A stretch of 64,000 nucleotides of DNA, taken from Planobispora longispora (lineage in GTDB: Bacteria > Actinomycetota > Actinomycetes > Streptosporangiales > Streptosporangiaceae). A model generated the notes under the pieces. That model was not told the DNA's origin and ran no database searches. It was given only the letters and a program-made list of their open reading frames with translations. The stretch lies in assembly GCF_016863135.1 (NCBI RefSeq), contig NZ_BOOH01000057.1, forward strand, positions 62,001-126,000. The letters run 5' to 3'. Made by a program: the position numbers and the translations under genes. The first letter of the stretch is position 1. Each line of letters starts with the position of its first letter. Positions 26,737-38,370 of the stretch are shown here, piece after piece.

Positions 26737-28161
26737 TCACCGGCCGGCCTGATCACCGGCCAGGGTCCGGGCGAGGTCGGGCCAGAAGAACGCCAGCGTG
26801 GCCGCCCCGCTGAGCAGCGCGTCGATGTCGGCCCGCTCGTCGCTGTCGTGCCAGCGGTCCTGAGGCAGGCCGGTGCCAAAAAAGATCACCGGTGCCTCCA
26901 GGGTCCCGGACAGCAGGCTGGCCGGGCCTGCGCCGCCGTTGCGCATCTGCCCGGCCACCGGGGCGCCGAAGCCGCGCTCCATCGCCCGGCCCAGCGCCTC
27001 CAGCGCCGGATGGCCCGATGGAGTGCGGTACGGCTCCTGGGCCGCCTCCAGCGAGATGTTCAGCTCGTAGGAGACCTTGTCGCTGATCCGCTCGGCGACC
27101 CAGGTCTTCAACTGCTCGGCCACCTCGGCCGCCTTCTGCTCCGGTACCAGCCGCAGGTTCACATCCACCGAGGCCACCGAGGGGATCGCGCCCCGGGAGG
27201 GTCCGTCGGGGTCGCCGCCGATGAAGGCGAGGATTTCGGCCGCCGGCCGGATCCAGGCCCGCTCCAGCACGCTGTAGCCGTCCTCGCCGCCGATGGCGCG
27301 GGTCTCGGTGCGCTCCAGCCAGTCGGCGTCGCTGTAGGGCAGGGCGTTGATCGCGTCTCGCTCCGGCTGGGACGGCTCCGCCACTCGGTCGTAGAAGCCG
27401 GGCAGCGTCACCCGGCCGCGTTCGTCGTACAGCTGCGCCAGCAGCTTGCACAGCTCGGCACACGGGTTGGGCGCGACCCCGGAGACGGCCCCGCTATGGA
27501 CGTCCCGGTAGGGTCCGAACACCTGCAGCTTGGCGCTGAGCATGCCACGCAGCCCCGTGCAGATCGCCGGCGCCCGCACCGACCACGTCAACGTGTCGGA
27601 CAGCACGATCAGGTCGGCCTCCAGCTCGCCGCGGTGGTCGTCCAGCATCGCGGCCAGGTGCGGGGAGCCGATCTCCTCCTCGCCCTCGACGAGCAGCTTG
27701 AGGTTGACCGGCGGCGCGTCGCGGCCGCCGGCGGCCAGGTAGGCGCGCAGTCCCCACAGGTGGGCCAGCACCTGGCCCTTGGCGTCGGAGGCGCCGCGGC
27801 CGTACATCTTGCCGTCGCGCACCTGCGGTTCGAACGGCAGCGATTCGCCCCAGACGTCGGCGCGTACGGCGCGTACGTCGTGGTGGCTGTAGACCAGCGC
27901 GGTCGGCGCACCCGGCGCGGCGCACCAGGCGGCATACACCGCGGGGGCGCCGCCTTCGGTCTGCCACAGCTCGACGACGGGGAACCCGATCTCGCGCAGC
28001 CGGCCGGTCAGCCAGTTGGCCGAGCGGAGCATGTCCATGCCGTGCCCGGGATCGGAGGAGATCGAGGCGATGCGCACCCAGTCACCGAGCTCGCGCAGGA
28101 ACTCCTGGCGATACTCGCCCAGGAACCCTCGTACCGCCTCATCGGCGCCATCTGCCGTCAT
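26737..28161 (-). CDS. M20-family dipeptidase/peptidase
   Basis: The 474-residue zinc peptidase has metal-ligand motifs YSHHDVR (His), GRGASDAKGQ (bridging Asp) and EGEEEIGSP (catalytic Glu pair), then the dimerisation domain and a last His ligand near DERADIDAL. This is the M20A/carnosine-dipeptidase-like group, hydrolysing dipeptides or removing N-terminal residues. Start ATG 28161 is taken because the longer open frame (to 28422) overlaps the upstream kinase-like gene. The stop of the kinase-like gene is 53 bp upstream on the same strand, so the two may share a transcript. In this neighbourhood, degradation of imported peptides is plausible (inference). Confidence 0.88.
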   Translation of the reverse strand: MTADGADEAVRGFLGEYRQEFLRELGDWVRIASISSDPGHGMDMLRSANWLTGRLREIGFPVVELWQTEGGAPAVYAAWCAAPGAPTALVYSHHDVRAVRADVWGESLPFEPQVRDGKMYGRGASDAKGQVLAHLWGLRAYLAAGGRDAPPVNLKLLVEGEEEIGSPHLAAMLDDHRGELEADLIVLSDTLTWSVRAPAICTGLRGMLSAKLQVFGPYRDVHSGAVSGVAPNPCAELCKLLAQLYDERGRVTLPGFYDRVAEPSQPERDAINALPYSDADWLERTETRAIGGEDGYSVLERAWIRPAAEILAFIGGDPDGPSRGAIPSVASVDVNLRLVPEQKAAEVAEQLKTWVAERISDKVSYELNISLEAAQEPYRTPSGHPALEALGRAMERGFGAPVAGQMRNGGAGPASLLSGTLEAPVIFFGTGLPQDRWHDSDERADIDALLSGAATLAFFWPDLARTLAGDQAGR

Positions 28162-28214
28162 AGCGGTGAGGCTAGGCGCGCGGGTACCGGCCCCGCCTCC
28201 GGCGACATGCCGTT

Positions 28215-29321
28215 TTACCAAATCCGCGCAACGGGATCCGGGATGGGGACCAGCGCACTTCTCAGGGCGCGTTCGATCTTCTCGCGCGGATACGGCGTCG
28301 TCCGGCCGGAGCCGAACAGGTCCCAGTAGAAGTCGTTCACGGCCGCCGCCACGGGCGCGTACCGGCGGATCACCGCGGCTGCGGCCGGCGGGGCGCCGAC
28401 GGGGTCCGCGCCCTCCGCGCACGCGCGGATGTACTCGTTGCGTCGCGCCGGTCCGCCGTTCTGCGGGGCCGCCACCCCGCAGACATTGGTGACCAGCCAG
28501 TTGACCAGCCGCATCAGCGCGTACGCGATGTCGTGGGTCCGGTTGTGCTCCAGGAATTCGGTCTCCTGCGCGGACAGGTCGAACCGCGTGGAGGTCGCCA
28601 GCCCGAGGTCGGCGAGGTACAGGCGTTCACCGTCGGTGAGGATGTTGCCGAAGTGGCCGTCGAAGTGCATCAGTCCCTGGCCGTTCATGAAGGCCACGTC
28701 GGTCAGCAGGCACGACTCGACCATGGCGCACGCCGCTATCGCGGCGTCCTGGCCGGCGGCGAGCCGGGCGGCGAGCCAGTCGTCGAGGTTGTGGGGGATG
28801 AACTCCTGGAACAGCACGATGCCGGCCGAGGCCCGCGCGACGGCGCGGAGGCGGTCCCGCACCGCCGGCGACCCCTCCCAGTACCGCACGACCGCCTCGA
28901 CGTCGGCGTGCTCCTCGCTGGGCGGCGGCGCTCCCGGCAGCACCCGCCAGTGGTACAGCAGCGGAAAGGCCGCGCTGCGCCCGGCCAGGACCCAGTTGGT
29001 CGTCATGACGCCGGCCGCGAGCTCACGCCACGCGCCGAAGCCCGGCCCGCCGAACTCGACGATCCCGTACTGGCAGAACGCCGGCACCCCGAACAGGTTC
29101 GCCGTGGACATCGCGTTGCCCGCGTCGCGCTCCAGGTCGGTCAGCGGGATCCGCTTGGCGAAGACCGGCACGCCGTCGACGTCCAGCAGCACCGAGGTGC
29201 CACCGATCCCCGCGCCCAGGACCTGCGCCCGCTCCAGCGACTCGGCGAGTCGCCGGTCACTGCGCAGCGCCAGCGCGCTCGCGACCTCGCTGTATCTGCT
29301 GACACGCTCACCGTGAGACAT
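28215..29321 (-). CDS. Protein-kinase-like fold protein
   Basis: The 368-residue protein has kinase-fold landmarks: a glycine-rich loop GAGIGGTS (36-43), an invariant-type Lys56 in VPVFAKR, catalytic-loop HFDGHFGN (219-226, matching HxDxxxxN) and metal-binding DLG (238-240). It resembles small-molecule or protein kinases of the APH/ABC1 group more than Hanks-type kinases (no HRD or APE). Start ATG 29321 is chosen over a longer frame to 29423 that adds charged, unconserved residues. It may be co-transcribed with the M20 peptidase downstream. The substrate is unknown. Confidence 0.7.
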   Translation of the reverse strand: MSHGERVSRYSEVASALALRSDRRLAESLERAQVLGAGIGGTSVLLDVDGVPVFAKRIPLTDLERDAGNAMSTANLFGVPAFCQYGIVEFGGPGFGAWRELAAGVMTTNWVLAGRSAAFPLLYHWRVLPGAPPPSEEHADVEAVVRYWEGSPAVRDRLRAVARASAGIVLFQEFIPHNLDDWLAARLAAGQDAAIAACAMVESCLLTDVAFMNGQGLMHFDGHFGNILTDGERLYLADLGLATSTRFDLSAQETEFLEHNRTHDIAYALMRLVNWLVTNVCGVAAPQNGGPARRNEYIRACAEGADPVGAPPAAAAVIRRYAPVAAAVNDFYWDLFGSGRTTPYPREKIERALRSALVPIPDPVARIW

Positions 29322-29502
29322 GTCCAGCCGTGTGTCCCGCAGTTCCAAGGACGGGCACCCTTCGTGATCGACTTCGCGTGGGTCAGACGCTACACCGGCC
29401 GGTGACCGGCCTTTCCGGGTCATCCCGCCGGGTACGGGGCGCGAAGACCCGGGCGCTCCGTCCCCGGTCCGCTCCGTCGCCGTCCCGGGCGCCGGGGAAC
29501 GG

Positions 29503-30534
29503 TCAGGCGATCAGCTCGCGGTGGGCCGGCAGGGCGTCGGAGGCGACCATGTGGAGGGCGAGGGCGGCGGCCCCGGCGGCGCTGTCGCGGGCAGTCAGGA
29601 CGGTTCCGCCGAGTCCGCCGAGTCCGGCGCGCACTTGTGCGGCCAGGAGCGTCGGCTCCGTCAGCAGAGAACCCGCCAGCACCAGCGGCCCCGGGCCCGG
29701 GCCGAGCGAGAGCGTGGTGGAGACGAGCCGGTCGGCCGCCTCCCGCAGGATCTCCAGGGCCGCCGCGTCCCCCTCCGCGGCCGCCGTCTCCACCGCCGGG
29801 GCCAGCCGTCCCAGCCAGGCGGGCCCCGTCCGGGCGATGCCCCCGTGGACCGCCCGGACGGCCCGCTGCGTGGTCATGGCCACGGCCCGGCGATCGGTCG
29901 CGGCCCGGTGACCGGCCGGGGTCTCGTGGTCGGCTGGAGTCTCATCGGCCGGAGCCTCGTGATCGGATTCCTCCCAGGCGGTGACGTGCCCGCTGAGCGC
30001 GTCGAGGAGCACCGTCGGCCCGGCGCGGCCGTCGAGGAAGGCCAGCACGGCCTGTACGGCGCGCCGCCCGATCCACACCCCCGAGCCCGCGTCCCCGAGG
30101 AGCCACCCGTGCCCGTCGGCCCGGCGGGCGAGGCGGCGGCCGGTGATCCGGGCGGCCACGGCCCCGGTGCCCGCGATCAGGACCGTCCCCGACGGCTCCT
30201 CGGTGGCCCCGGCGAAGGCGGCGAGCGGGTCGGGGACGATCTCGATCCGCCCGGCCAGCCCGCAGGCCCGCCACGCCTCGGCGGCCAGGCGCCCGGCCCG
30301 TTCGCGCGCCGACTCCGAGCCGGCCAGGGCGAACACCCCGGCCGCCACCGCGCCGGGGGAGAGCCCTTCCGTCGCGGCCAGGAGCGCCGTGCGCAGGCTC
30401 TCTCCGGGGTCGGCGGCCGTCAGGATGTTGGCGCCCGCGCCGTACCCCCGCCCCGCGATCTCACCGGACTCCGTCGCCACCACGCACCGGGTGCTCGTCC
30501 CGCCTCCGTCGACGCCGATGACCAGTGTCGTCAC
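29503..30534 (-). CDS. BadF/BadG/BcrA/BcrD-type ATPase, probable N-acetylhexosamine kinase
   Basis: The 343-residue protein of the ASKHA fold has the phosphate-1 motif VDGGGTSTR near residues 8-16, GANILTAADPGES and the phosphate-2 region VLIAGTGAVAARI. HGWLLGDAGSGVWIG is the typical sugar-kinase connection of N-acetylglucosamine kinases. A linker around residues 215-235 is rich in Asp/Glu/Thr/His repeats (DETPADHETPAGH). GTG 30534 has GGAG 6 bases upstream. It is divergent from anmK, supporting a role in phosphorylating GlcNAc or MurNAc released by NagZ (inference). Benzoyl-CoA-reductase-activator functions of the family are unlikely here. Confidence 0.82.
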   Translation of the reverse strand: MTTLVIGVDGGGTSTRCVVATESGEIAGRGYGAGANILTAADPGESLRTALLAATEGLSPGAVAAGVFALAGSESARERAGRLAAEAWRACGLAGRIEIVPDPLAAFAGATEEPSGTVLIAGTGAVAARITGRRLARRADGHGWLLGDAGSGVWIGRRAVQAVLAFLDGRAGPTVLLDALSGHVTAWEESDHEAPADETPADHETPAGHRAATDRRAVAMTTQRAVRAVHGGIARTGPAWLGRLAPAVETAAAEGDAAALEILREAADRLVSTTLSLGPGPGPLVLAGSLLTEPTLLAAQVRAGLGGLGGTVLTARDSAAGAAALALHMVASDALPAHRELIA

Positions 30535-30671
30535 ACCCGCTCCGTTCTCCGTCCCGGTCCGGGAGGGCTCCGAGAGAACCCGCCAGGGGAGCGGGAAATC
30601 CGCCGGGCCCCATTCTCGGGGACAGGCGCCGACCCGGGGCGCACCCTGGTAGATATCCTCCGGCTGACTAT

Positions 30672-30693
30672 ATCCTCGTGAAGGATTTCTACA
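30672..30693. promoter_or_regulatory. Inverted repeat and box-A-like sequence before anmK
   Basis: ATCCT-CGTGA-AGGAT (30672-30686) is an inverted repeat. The overlapping GAAGGATTTCTACA (30680-30693) matches box A of the murQ element at 9 of 14 positions, but no box B lies 29 bp away. Just before the AnmK ribosome binding site AAGGAG. Confidence 0.3.
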
Positions 30694-30703
30694 AGGAGCG
30701 GGC

Positions 30704-31948
30704 ATGCGGGTGCTGGGCCTGATCTCGGGGACCTCCCACGACGGCATCGACAGCGCGGTCGTGGACTGGTCGCTCTCCGGCGGCGTGCTCACCGGCGTCG
30801 TCGAGCACACCGGCGAGACTCCGTACGATCCGGAGCTCCGCGCGCGCCTCGTCGCCGCGCTGCCGCCCCACCGGATCGGCGTGGACGAGGTCTGCCGCCT
30901 GGACACGCTGATCGGCCGGGCGTTCGCCGACGCGGCGGCGCGGTGCCCGGCGGCCGATCTGGTCTGCTCGCACGGGCAGACCCTCTTCCACTGGGTGGAG
31001 GACGGCCGCGCGCGCGGCACCCTCCAGCTCGGCCAGCCCGCCTGGATCGCCGAGCGGCTCGGCGTGCCGGTGGTCTCCGACCTGCGCGCGCGGGACGTGA
31101 GCGCGGGCGGGCAGGGCGCGCCGCTGGTCTCCGCCTTCGACCTGCTCCTGCTGGCCGGGCTCCCGGGCCGGACCGGCGCGCTCAACCTCGGCGGGATCGC
31201 CAACCTGACCGTGCCCGCCGGCCTGACCGTGCCCGCCGTCCGGAGTTCGCCCGACGCGCCGGACGGGGAGCACGGCCCCGCGATCGTCCACGGCATGTCC
31301 GCGGCGGCCTACGACACCGGCCCGGCCTCCGCGCTGATGGACGCCGCGGTGCTGGCCGCCACCGGCGGGCCGTACGACGAGGACGGCCGCCTCGCCGCGG
31401 CGGGGAAGGTCTGCGAGCCGCTGCTGGCGGAGCTGCTCGCCGAGCCGTACTACCGCCGCCTCCCGCCCAAGAGCACCGGCAAGGAGCTGTTCCACCTCGG
31501 CTACCTGGACCGGTTCGCCGCGCCGTACGGCCTCGGCCTGGAGGACCTGCTGGCGACGCTGGCCGCGCTGACCGCCGAGACCGCGGCCGCCGAGATCCGG
31601 AGGCACCGGCTGGAGACGGTCGTCGTGTCGGGAGGCGGGACTCGCAATCCGGTCCTCATGGACATGCTGCGCGAACGGGCCGGGGAGGCGCGCGTCGTCC
31701 CGAGCGACGGGCTCGGGGCCCCGGCCGACGCCAAGGAGGCGATCGCCTTCTCGTTCCTCGGGTGGATGACCGCGCACGGGCTGCCGGCGACGGTGCCCGG
31801 CTGCACGGGCGCCTCGGGACCGCGCGTGCTGGGCGCCGTCACGCCAGGCCGCGGGCCGCTGCGCCTGCCGGAGCCCGCCCGCGAGGCCCCGGCCCGGCTC
31901 CGCCTCACCCGGGTGCGGCGTCACCCCGCGGAGACCCCGGCGGGGTGA
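30704..31948 (+). CDS. anmK: Anhydro-N-acetylmuramic acid kinase
   Basis: The 414-residue AnmK hydrolyses the 1,6-anhydro ring of anhydro-MurNAc and phosphorylates it to MurNAc-6-P, the substrate of MurQ. Diagnostic segments are [11 protein letters not shown] at residues 6-16, [27 protein letters not shown] and NLGGIANLT, with a C-terminal [14 protein letters not shown] 30704 has AAGGAG upstream. The C-terminal extension beyond the family core is short and Arg/Pro-rich. Divergent from the BadF-type sugar kinase, so the two kinases of the recycling route share one control region. Confidence 0.96.
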   Translation: MRVLGLISGTSHDGIDSAVVDWSLSGGVLTGVVEHTGETPYDPELRARLVAALPPHRIGVDEVCRLDTLIGRAFADAAARCPAADLVCSHGQTLFHWVEDGRARGTLQLGQPAWIAERLGVPVVSDLRARDVSAGGQGAPLVSAFDLLLLAGLPGRTGALNLGGIANLTVPAGLTVPAVRSSPDAPDGEHGPAIVHGMSAAAYDTGPASALMDAAVLAATGGPYDEDGRLAAAGKVCEPLLAELLAEPYYRRLPPKSTGKELFHLGYLDRFAAPYGLGLEDLLATLAALTAETAAAEIRRHRLETVVVSGGGTRNPVLMDMLRERAGEARVVPSDGLGAPADAKEAIAFSFLGWMTAHGLPATVPGCTGASGPRVLGAVTPGRGPLRLPEPAREAPARLRLTRVRRHPAETPAG

Positions 31949-32020
31949 CGCCGCGTCCGGCCGGACGTCCCCGGCCGGGCGATGTCCTGCGCCGGGTGCG
32001 CGTCCGGCCGGGCGACCTCC

Positions 32021-33658
<1,638 letters not shown>

Positions 33659-33678
33659 CGGAGATCTCCTCACATCAT

Positions 33679-33708
33679 CCCGGGAAGGCGTCCCGGGAAA
33701 GTCCCGGG
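33679..33708. repeat. Three TCCCGGGAA repeats upstream of pgm
   Basis: CCCGGG palindromes at 33679, 33692 and 33703, each followed by AA, in the divergent pgm/WYL promoter. Spacing is 13 and 11 bp, about one helical turn, as for cooperative regulator sites. Confidence 0.35.
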
Positions 33709-33838
33709 AAACGCTACATACCCGGATCTGCCGGATTCCGCCGGGCATGCCGGGACGCGCCGCGATCCGCTGCGATCCGTCGCGGTGCGCCGCCGAATGC
33801 GGAAGGAAGCTTTCCGCGCCGCGTGACATTCTTGGGTG

Positions 33839-34798
33839 ATGGCGGACACCTCGGCGCGCCTGCTGCGCCTGCTCTCCCTTCTCCAGACGCCGCGGGACTG
33901 GTCCGGTCCCCAGCTGGCCGAGCGGCTCGGCGTGACCACCCGGACCATCCGCAACGACGTGGAACGGCTGCGCGGCCTCGGCTACCCGGTCCACGCGACC
34001 CCGGGCGCCGCGGGCGGCTACCGGCTGGGCGCGGGCGCGTCCCTGCCGCCGCTGCTGCTCGACGACGAGGAGGCCGTGGCGGTGGCGGTCGGGCTCCGCA
34101 CCGCCGCCGGAGGGTCGGTCGCGGGCATCGAGGAGACGTCGCTGCGCGCCCTGGCGAAACTGGAGCGGGTGCTGCCCTCGCGGCTGCGCCACCGGGTCGG
34201 CGCCCTGACCAGCTACACGGTCCCGCTCTCCGGCGCGGGTCCCACCGTCGAGGCGGATCTGCTGGCGGCCGTGGCGGCGGCGTCCCGGGACCGAGAGCGG
34301 CTCCGGTTCGACTACGTCAGCCACGACGGCGCGAGCGGCCCGCGCGAGGCCGAGCCCCACCGCCTCGTGCACGCGCGCGGCCGCTGGTATCTCGTGGCCT
34401 GGGACGTCGCCCGGAACGACTGGCGCACCTTCCGGGCCGACCGGATCCGCCTGCGCACGCCCAACGGCCCCCGCTTCGCGCCGCGCGAGCCCCCCGAGGG
34501 AGGCTTCGCCGGCCACGTGGCGAAGGGGCTGGAGGCGGCCCTGTGGAAGTACTCCGCCCGGGTGACGGTCCATGCCCCCGCCGAGGTGATCGCGGTACGG
34601 CTGCCGCCCACGGTCACGGTGGAGCCCGTCGACGCCGGCACCTGCGTCGTCGTCGCCGGATCCGACACCCTGCACACGCTCGCCCTCTACCTCGGCATGC
34701 TGGAGTCCGACTTCGAGGTCGCCGAGCCTCCCGAGCTCGTCGGGATCATCCGTGACCTGGCCGCCCGCTACGCCCGCGCGGTGCCGCGAACGCTGTGA
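33839..34798 (+). CDS. YafY-type regulator: HTH_11 plus WYL domain
   Basis: The 319-residue protein has the same layout as the regulator at 25746: winged helix ([20 protein letters not shown]), AGGYRLG, a WYL domain ending in [26 protein letters not shown] and a C-terminal WCX domain. GTG 33836 immediately precedes ATG 33839 and no Shine-Dalgarno sequence is visible, so a leaderless start is possible. Divergent from pgm. Target unknown. It is distinct enough from the other WYL protein not to be a recent duplicate. Confidence 0.9.
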   Translation: MADTSARLLRLLSLLQTPRDWSGPQLAERLGVTTRTIRNDVERLRGLGYPVHATPGAAGGYRLGAGASLPPLLLDDEEAVAVAVGLRTAAGGSVAGIEETSLRALAKLERVLPSRLRHRVGALTSYTVPLSGAGPTVEADLLAAVAAASRDRERLRFDYVSHDGASGPREAEPHRLVHARGRWYLVAWDVARNDWRTFRADRIRLRTPNGPRFAPREPPEGGFAGHVAKGLEAALWKYSARVTVHAPAEVIAVRLPPTVTVEPVDAGTCVVVAGSDTLHTLALYLGMLESDFEVAEPPELVGIIRDLAARYARAVPRTL

Positions 34799-34814
34799 TC
34801 GCGGTGCGTAACGG

Positions 34815-34831
34815 ATTAATCACAGATTAAT
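34815..34831. promoter_or_regulatory. Palindrome ATTAATC-ACA-GATTAAT upstream of the chemoreceptor
   Basis: A perfect 7+3+7 AT-rich palindrome in GC-rich DNA, about 72-88 bp before the chemoreceptor start. Likely an operator or an AT-rich promoter core. Confidence 0.5.
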
Positions 34832-34902
34832 GTCTTGAGTCCTCAACCCGGGGCCCCGGCCACCGATGGGGGGAGCAGTTCATCCCCATGAAGGACACAG
34901 AC

Positions 34903-36519
34903 ATGATCACGCTACTCCGCCGGGTCAGGCTCCGCACCCGCCTGCTCGCCGCTTTCGGAATTCTGTTCGCCATGCTCGCCACGATGGCCGCCGTGGGTGC
35001 CTACCAGGCCGACGCGCAGCGGCAGGTCACCGAGCGCATGGGGCAGCTGCAGGTCCTCACCCGCGAGGTCATGGAGCTGAAGTTCCGCGACGCGGACGTC
35101 AGCGGCTGGCAGGTCGCCTACGCGTGGGACGTCCCGCTCATCGGCGGCAAGGCCGCGACCGAGGAGAGCTCGGTCAACCGCAAGGGCTTCCTGGACTCGG
35201 CCGCCGCTCTGGAGAAGGACCTGGCGCGGGTCCACACGGCGTACATGTCGGCGGGCGAGAAGGCTCTGTTCGACGAGATCACCGAGCAGTTCCGTGTCTT
35301 CCTCGACTACGACACCAAGGTCGTGGAGCTGTTCCGCAAGGACACCGAGGCCGGGATGAAGGAGGGCAACGCGCTCATCCTGGGAGAGGGCTACAACGCC
35401 TACTACAAGATCCTGGAGGCGACCACCAAGCTCATCGACTCGGTGAAGACCCGCACGGACGCGGCCCAGCAGGAGGCCGAGAACACCGCGTCGGACTCCC
35501 GCACCACGATGCTGACGGGTGTGGCCCTGGCCCTGGTCGTCGCCGTGGCGCTGGCCCTGCTCATCACCGCGAGCGTGGTGCGCCCGGCGCAGGAGGTCGT
35601 CGAGGGGCTGCGCACCGTGGCCCGGCGTGACCTGTCGCAGTCCCTGCCGGAGCAGGGCCGCGACGAGCTGGCCCAGATGGCGCGGGCGCTGAACCGGGCG
35701 ACCGCCGCGATCCGCGAGGCGCTGAACGGCGTCGGGGAGCGCGCCGGCACCCTGACCGCCTCCGGCCACCAGCTGGCCTCGCTGTCGGAGCGGCTGGACA
35801 CCCAGGCGACCGGCACCAGCGGGAAGGCCGGCGACGTGTCCCGCTCGGCCAGGGAGGTCTCGGTCAACGTCACCACCCTCGCCGCGGCCGCGGAGGAGAT
35901 GAACGCCGCGATCGACGAGATCGCCCGCAGCACCAGCGCGGCGGCGGGCGTGGCGGGCGACGCCGTCAACAGCGCCCGGGCCACCTCCGAGACGGTCGGG
36001 CACCTCAGCGAGGCGAGCGAGGAGATCGGGCAGATCGTCAAGACGATCACCTCGATCGCCGAGCAGACGAACCTGCTGGCGCTGAACGCCACCATCGAGG
36101 CGGCCCGCGCGGGCGACGCCGGCAAGGGCTTCGCGGTCGTGGCCGGCGAGGTCAAGGACCTGGCTCAGGAGACGGCGAGGGCGTCGGGGGACATCATCTC
36201 CAAGATCGCCGCGATCCAGGAGGAGACCTCGCGGGCGACCGCCGCCATCGCGGAGATCTCCGAGATCGTGGAGAAGGTCTCGGAGATCCAGGCGACGATC
36301 GCCGCCGCGGTCGAGGAGCAGTCGGCCACCAGCAAGGAGATCAACCGCAGCGTCACCGAGCTGGCCGGCGGCTCCGAGCGGATCGCCGCCACCATCACCG
36401 ATGTGGCCGAGACGGCCGCGGCCACGACCGGCGAGGCCAACGCCACCCGCCGGGCCTCGGCGGAGCTGGCCGTGATGTCCGACGCCCTGCAGGAGATCGT
36501 TTCCTCGTTCCGCTACTGA
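34903..36519 (+). CDS. Methyl-accepting chemotaxis protein
   Basis: The product is 538 residues. Helix 1 ([20 protein letters not shown]) is followed by an extracellular four-helix-bundle sensor (about 35-190), helix 2 ([20 protein letters not shown]), a HAMP domain and a long coiled-coil signalling domain. The conserved hairpin tip [18 protein letters not shown] touches CheA/CheW. Start ATG 34903 has AAGGA 7 bases upstream; ATG 34888 would add five residues. No che genes lie in the window. Members in non-motile actinobacteria occur, and their output is unclear. The promoter has a perfect palindrome. Confidence 0.93.
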   Translation: MITLLRRVRLRTRLLAAFGILFAMLATMAAVGAYQADAQRQVTERMGQLQVLTREVMELKFRDADVSGWQVAYAWDVPLIGGKAATEESSVNRKGFLDSAAALEKDLARVHTAYMSAGEKALFDEITEQFRVFLDYDTKVVELFRKDTEAGMKEGNALILGEGYNAYYKILEATTKLIDSVKTRTDAAQQEAENTASDSRTTMLTGVALALVVAVALALLITASVVRPAQEVVEGLRTVARRDLSQSLPEQGRDELAQMARALNRATAAIREALNGVGERAGTLTASGHQLASLSERLDTQATGTSGKAGDVSRSAREVSVNVTTLAAAAEEMNAAIDEIARSTSAAAGVAGDAVNSARATSETVGHLSEASEEIGQIVKTITSIAEQTNLLALNATIEAARAGDAGKGFAVVAGEVKDLAQETARASGDIISKIAAIQEETSRATAAIAEISEIVEKVSEIQATIAAAVEEQSATSKEINRSVTELAGGSERIAATITDVAETAAATTGEANATRRASAELAVMSDALQEIVSSFRY

Positions 36520-36713
36520 GCGTCCCGCCGGGCCTGCGGGCCCGTGTCCTCCTCCGCGCCCGTCGTCCCGGCCTCGGCCAGGCGGGCGCGGAGCCGTTCC
36601 CGGATCTCGTCGGGAGAGTAGGCGCGGCGGCGGCGCTCCGCCCGCGCGATGACCACCCCGGACGCCGCAACCCCCGCGACTCCCGCCAGGCCGAGTATCT
36701 TCCACCAGCGCAT
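36513..36713 (-). CDS. Small protein with one N-terminal membrane helix
   Basis: The 66-residue product has one hydrophobic helix ([21 protein letters not shown]), an Arg cluster and a charged cytoplasmic tail rich in Glu and Arg. The stop overlaps the end of the chemoreceptor gene by 7 bases (convergent), and the start faces the papain-like hydrolase gene 17 bp away. Codon use is typical of the window. No family recognised. Confidence 0.6.
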   Translation of the reverse strand: MRWWKILGLAGVAGVAASGVVIARAERRRRAYSPDEIRERLRARLAEAGTTGAEEDTGPQARRDAQ

Positions 36714-36730
36714 ATCCCTAGAGTAGGGGA

Positions 36731-37366
36731 ATGCCCGCTACGAGCATCGGCCTGGATGAGGCGCTGAACCTGACGCGGACCGGCGACGTGTGGCTGTTCC
36801 GCGGGCGTTCGGTGCCGGACCGGGCGATCCAGACCATGACCAACAGCCCGGTCAACCACGTCGGCATGTCCGTCGTGATCGAGGACATGCCCCCGCTGAT
36901 GTGGCACGCCGAGCTGGGCCGTTCGCTCCCCGACATGTGGGCGGGGACGCACCAGCGCGGCGTCCAGCTGCACGACCTGCGCGAGGCCGTGTGCGTCTGG
37001 GCCACCAAGTACGGCCAGCGCGGCTGGTTGCGCCAGCTCGAACCGCAGGTCACCGCCGAGATGGAGGACGCCGTCCTGCGGACGGTCGCCCGCCTGGACG
37101 GCACGCCGTTCCCCTCCACGGCCCGGCTCGCCGGACGGTGGCTGCGCGGCCGGGTGCCGAAGATCATGAAGCGGGGCGGCGAGGAGAGCGCGCTGGAGAG
37201 CGCCTACTGCGCCGAGGTCGTGGCCGTCACCTACGAGGAGATGGGGCTGCTGCCCGGCGGGCGCCGCCCGAACTGGTACGACCCGGGCCGCTTCTGGAGC
37301 GGGGACGACCTCGAACTGCAGGGCGGCTTCCGGCTCGGCGGGGAGATCACCGTCAAGATCGGGTGA
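36731..37366 (+). CDS. YiiX/YebB-like permuted papain-fold (NlpC/P60-type) hydrolase
   Basis: The 211-residue protein has the order of active-site residues seen in circularly permuted papain-like enzymes. The His motif (PVNHVGMSVVI, His43) comes before the catalytic Cys (SAYCAEVVAVTYEEMGLL, Cys160), with GDVWLFRG near the N-terminus, as in YiiX/YaeF proteins. Such enzymes are thought to act on amide or thioester bonds of lipids, peptides or cell-wall components. No signal peptide is visible. Convergent overlap of 14 bp with the methyltransferase gene. The enzymatic call is family-level inference. Confidence 0.68.
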   Translation: MPATSIGLDEALNLTRTGDVWLFRGRSVPDRAIQTMTNSPVNHVGMSVVIEDMPPLMWHAELGRSLPDMWAGTHQRGVQLHDLREAVCVWATKYGQRGWLRQLEPQVTAEMEDAVLRTVARLDGTPFPSTARLAGRWLRGRVPKIMKRGGEESALESAYCAEVVAVTYEEMGLLPGGRRPNWYDPGRFWSGDDLELQGGFRLGGEITVKIG

Positions 37367-38204
37367 ACGCCGGGCCCTCCCGCGGCCGGCGGGGCTTGCG
37401 GCCGACCCCGCCGACCACCCACGTGGAGTCGGGCGAGTGGTGGAGGTCGTCGCCGGGGCGCCACAGGGGGAGGTAGACGACTCCGGGCTCGACGAGGTCG
37501 AGCCCGTCGAAGAAACGCTCGACCTCGGCCTTCGTCCGCAGGTTGCCGCGCCTCCCGCCGGTGATGGTGCCCTGCGCCTGGTAGACGGCGGCGAGCTTCG
37601 CCGTCTTCTTCGGGCACAGGTCCGACACCGCGTGCGAGAGCGCCACGTAGCTGCCCGGTGCGATCGCCTTGCGCAGGTGGGTGACGACGTGCGTCGCCAC
37701 GTCGTCGTCGGGGAGGCTGTGCAGGACGGCGAAGAGCAGGATCGCCACGGGCTCGTCGAGGTCGATCATCGAGGTGAGGCCGGGGTGGGTGAGCATCCTC
37801 GCGGGGTCCCGGGCGTCGGCCTCGATGACCACCGTCCGTTCGTTGTCCTGGAGCAGCGCCTGGCCGTGGACCACGACCATCGGGTCGTTGTCGATATAGA
37901 CGACCCGGGCGTCGGGCGCGATGGAATGGGCGATTTCGTGGACGTTGCCCTGGGTCGGCAGCCCGCAGCCGATGTCGATGAACTGCCGGATTCCGGCCTC
38001 GGCGAGGAAGCGCACCGCCCGGCCGAGAAAACGCCGGCCCTCCCGCGCCAGCGCGGGCAGTTCCGGGGCGATGGCCAGCGCGTGTTCGGCGGCCGCCCGG
38101 TCGGCGGCGAAATTGTCCTTCCCGCCGAGGAAATAGTCGGCGATCCGGCCCTCGTTCGGGGTCGTGGTGTCAAGCTTCGCACGCTCTGGCTCCAGCGTCG
38201 CCAT
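37353..38204 (-). CDS. SAM-dependent methyltransferase, DUF574 (Methyltransf_19) family
   Basis: The 283-residue protein is of the actinobacterial DUF574 class: PNEGRIADYFLGGKDNFAAD at the N-terminus, SAM motif I FIDIGCGLPTQGNVHEIA, YIDNDPMVVVHG (acidic loop) and LFAVLHSLPDDD. These proteins are abundant in mycelial actinobacteria and often sit beside XRE/DUF397 and RsbW-like genes, as here. Substrates are largely unknown. ATG 38204. The 166-bp gap before the next gene on the same strand shows no clear motif. Confidence 0.92.
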   Translation of the reverse strand: MATLEPERAKLDTTTPNEGRIADYFLGGKDNFAADRAAAEHALAIAPELPALAREGRRFLGRAVRFLAEAGIRQFIDIGCGLPTQGNVHEIAHSIAPDARVVYIDNDPMVVVHGQALLQDNERTVVIEADARDPARMLTHPGLTSMIDLDEPVAILLFAVLHSLPDDDVATHVVTHLRKAIAPGSYVALSHAVSDLCPKKTAKLAAVYQAQGTITGGRRGNLRTKAEVERFFDGLDLVEPGVVYLPLWRPGDDLHHSPDSTWVVGGVGRKPRRPREGPAFTRS

Positions 38205-38370
38205 CGCGTTCTCCGTTCACCGAGTTCAGGTCTCAGCGGAGAATATCCGTTTTTTCATCGTTTATGACGCGAGTTTGGGAGGGTTGCGGTAAGCGGTCTT
38301 TCCGCGGGGACGGATGGTGACGCCCCGGAAACCGCACGGTGACGTCCCGGGAGCCGGACGCCGCCCGGGA

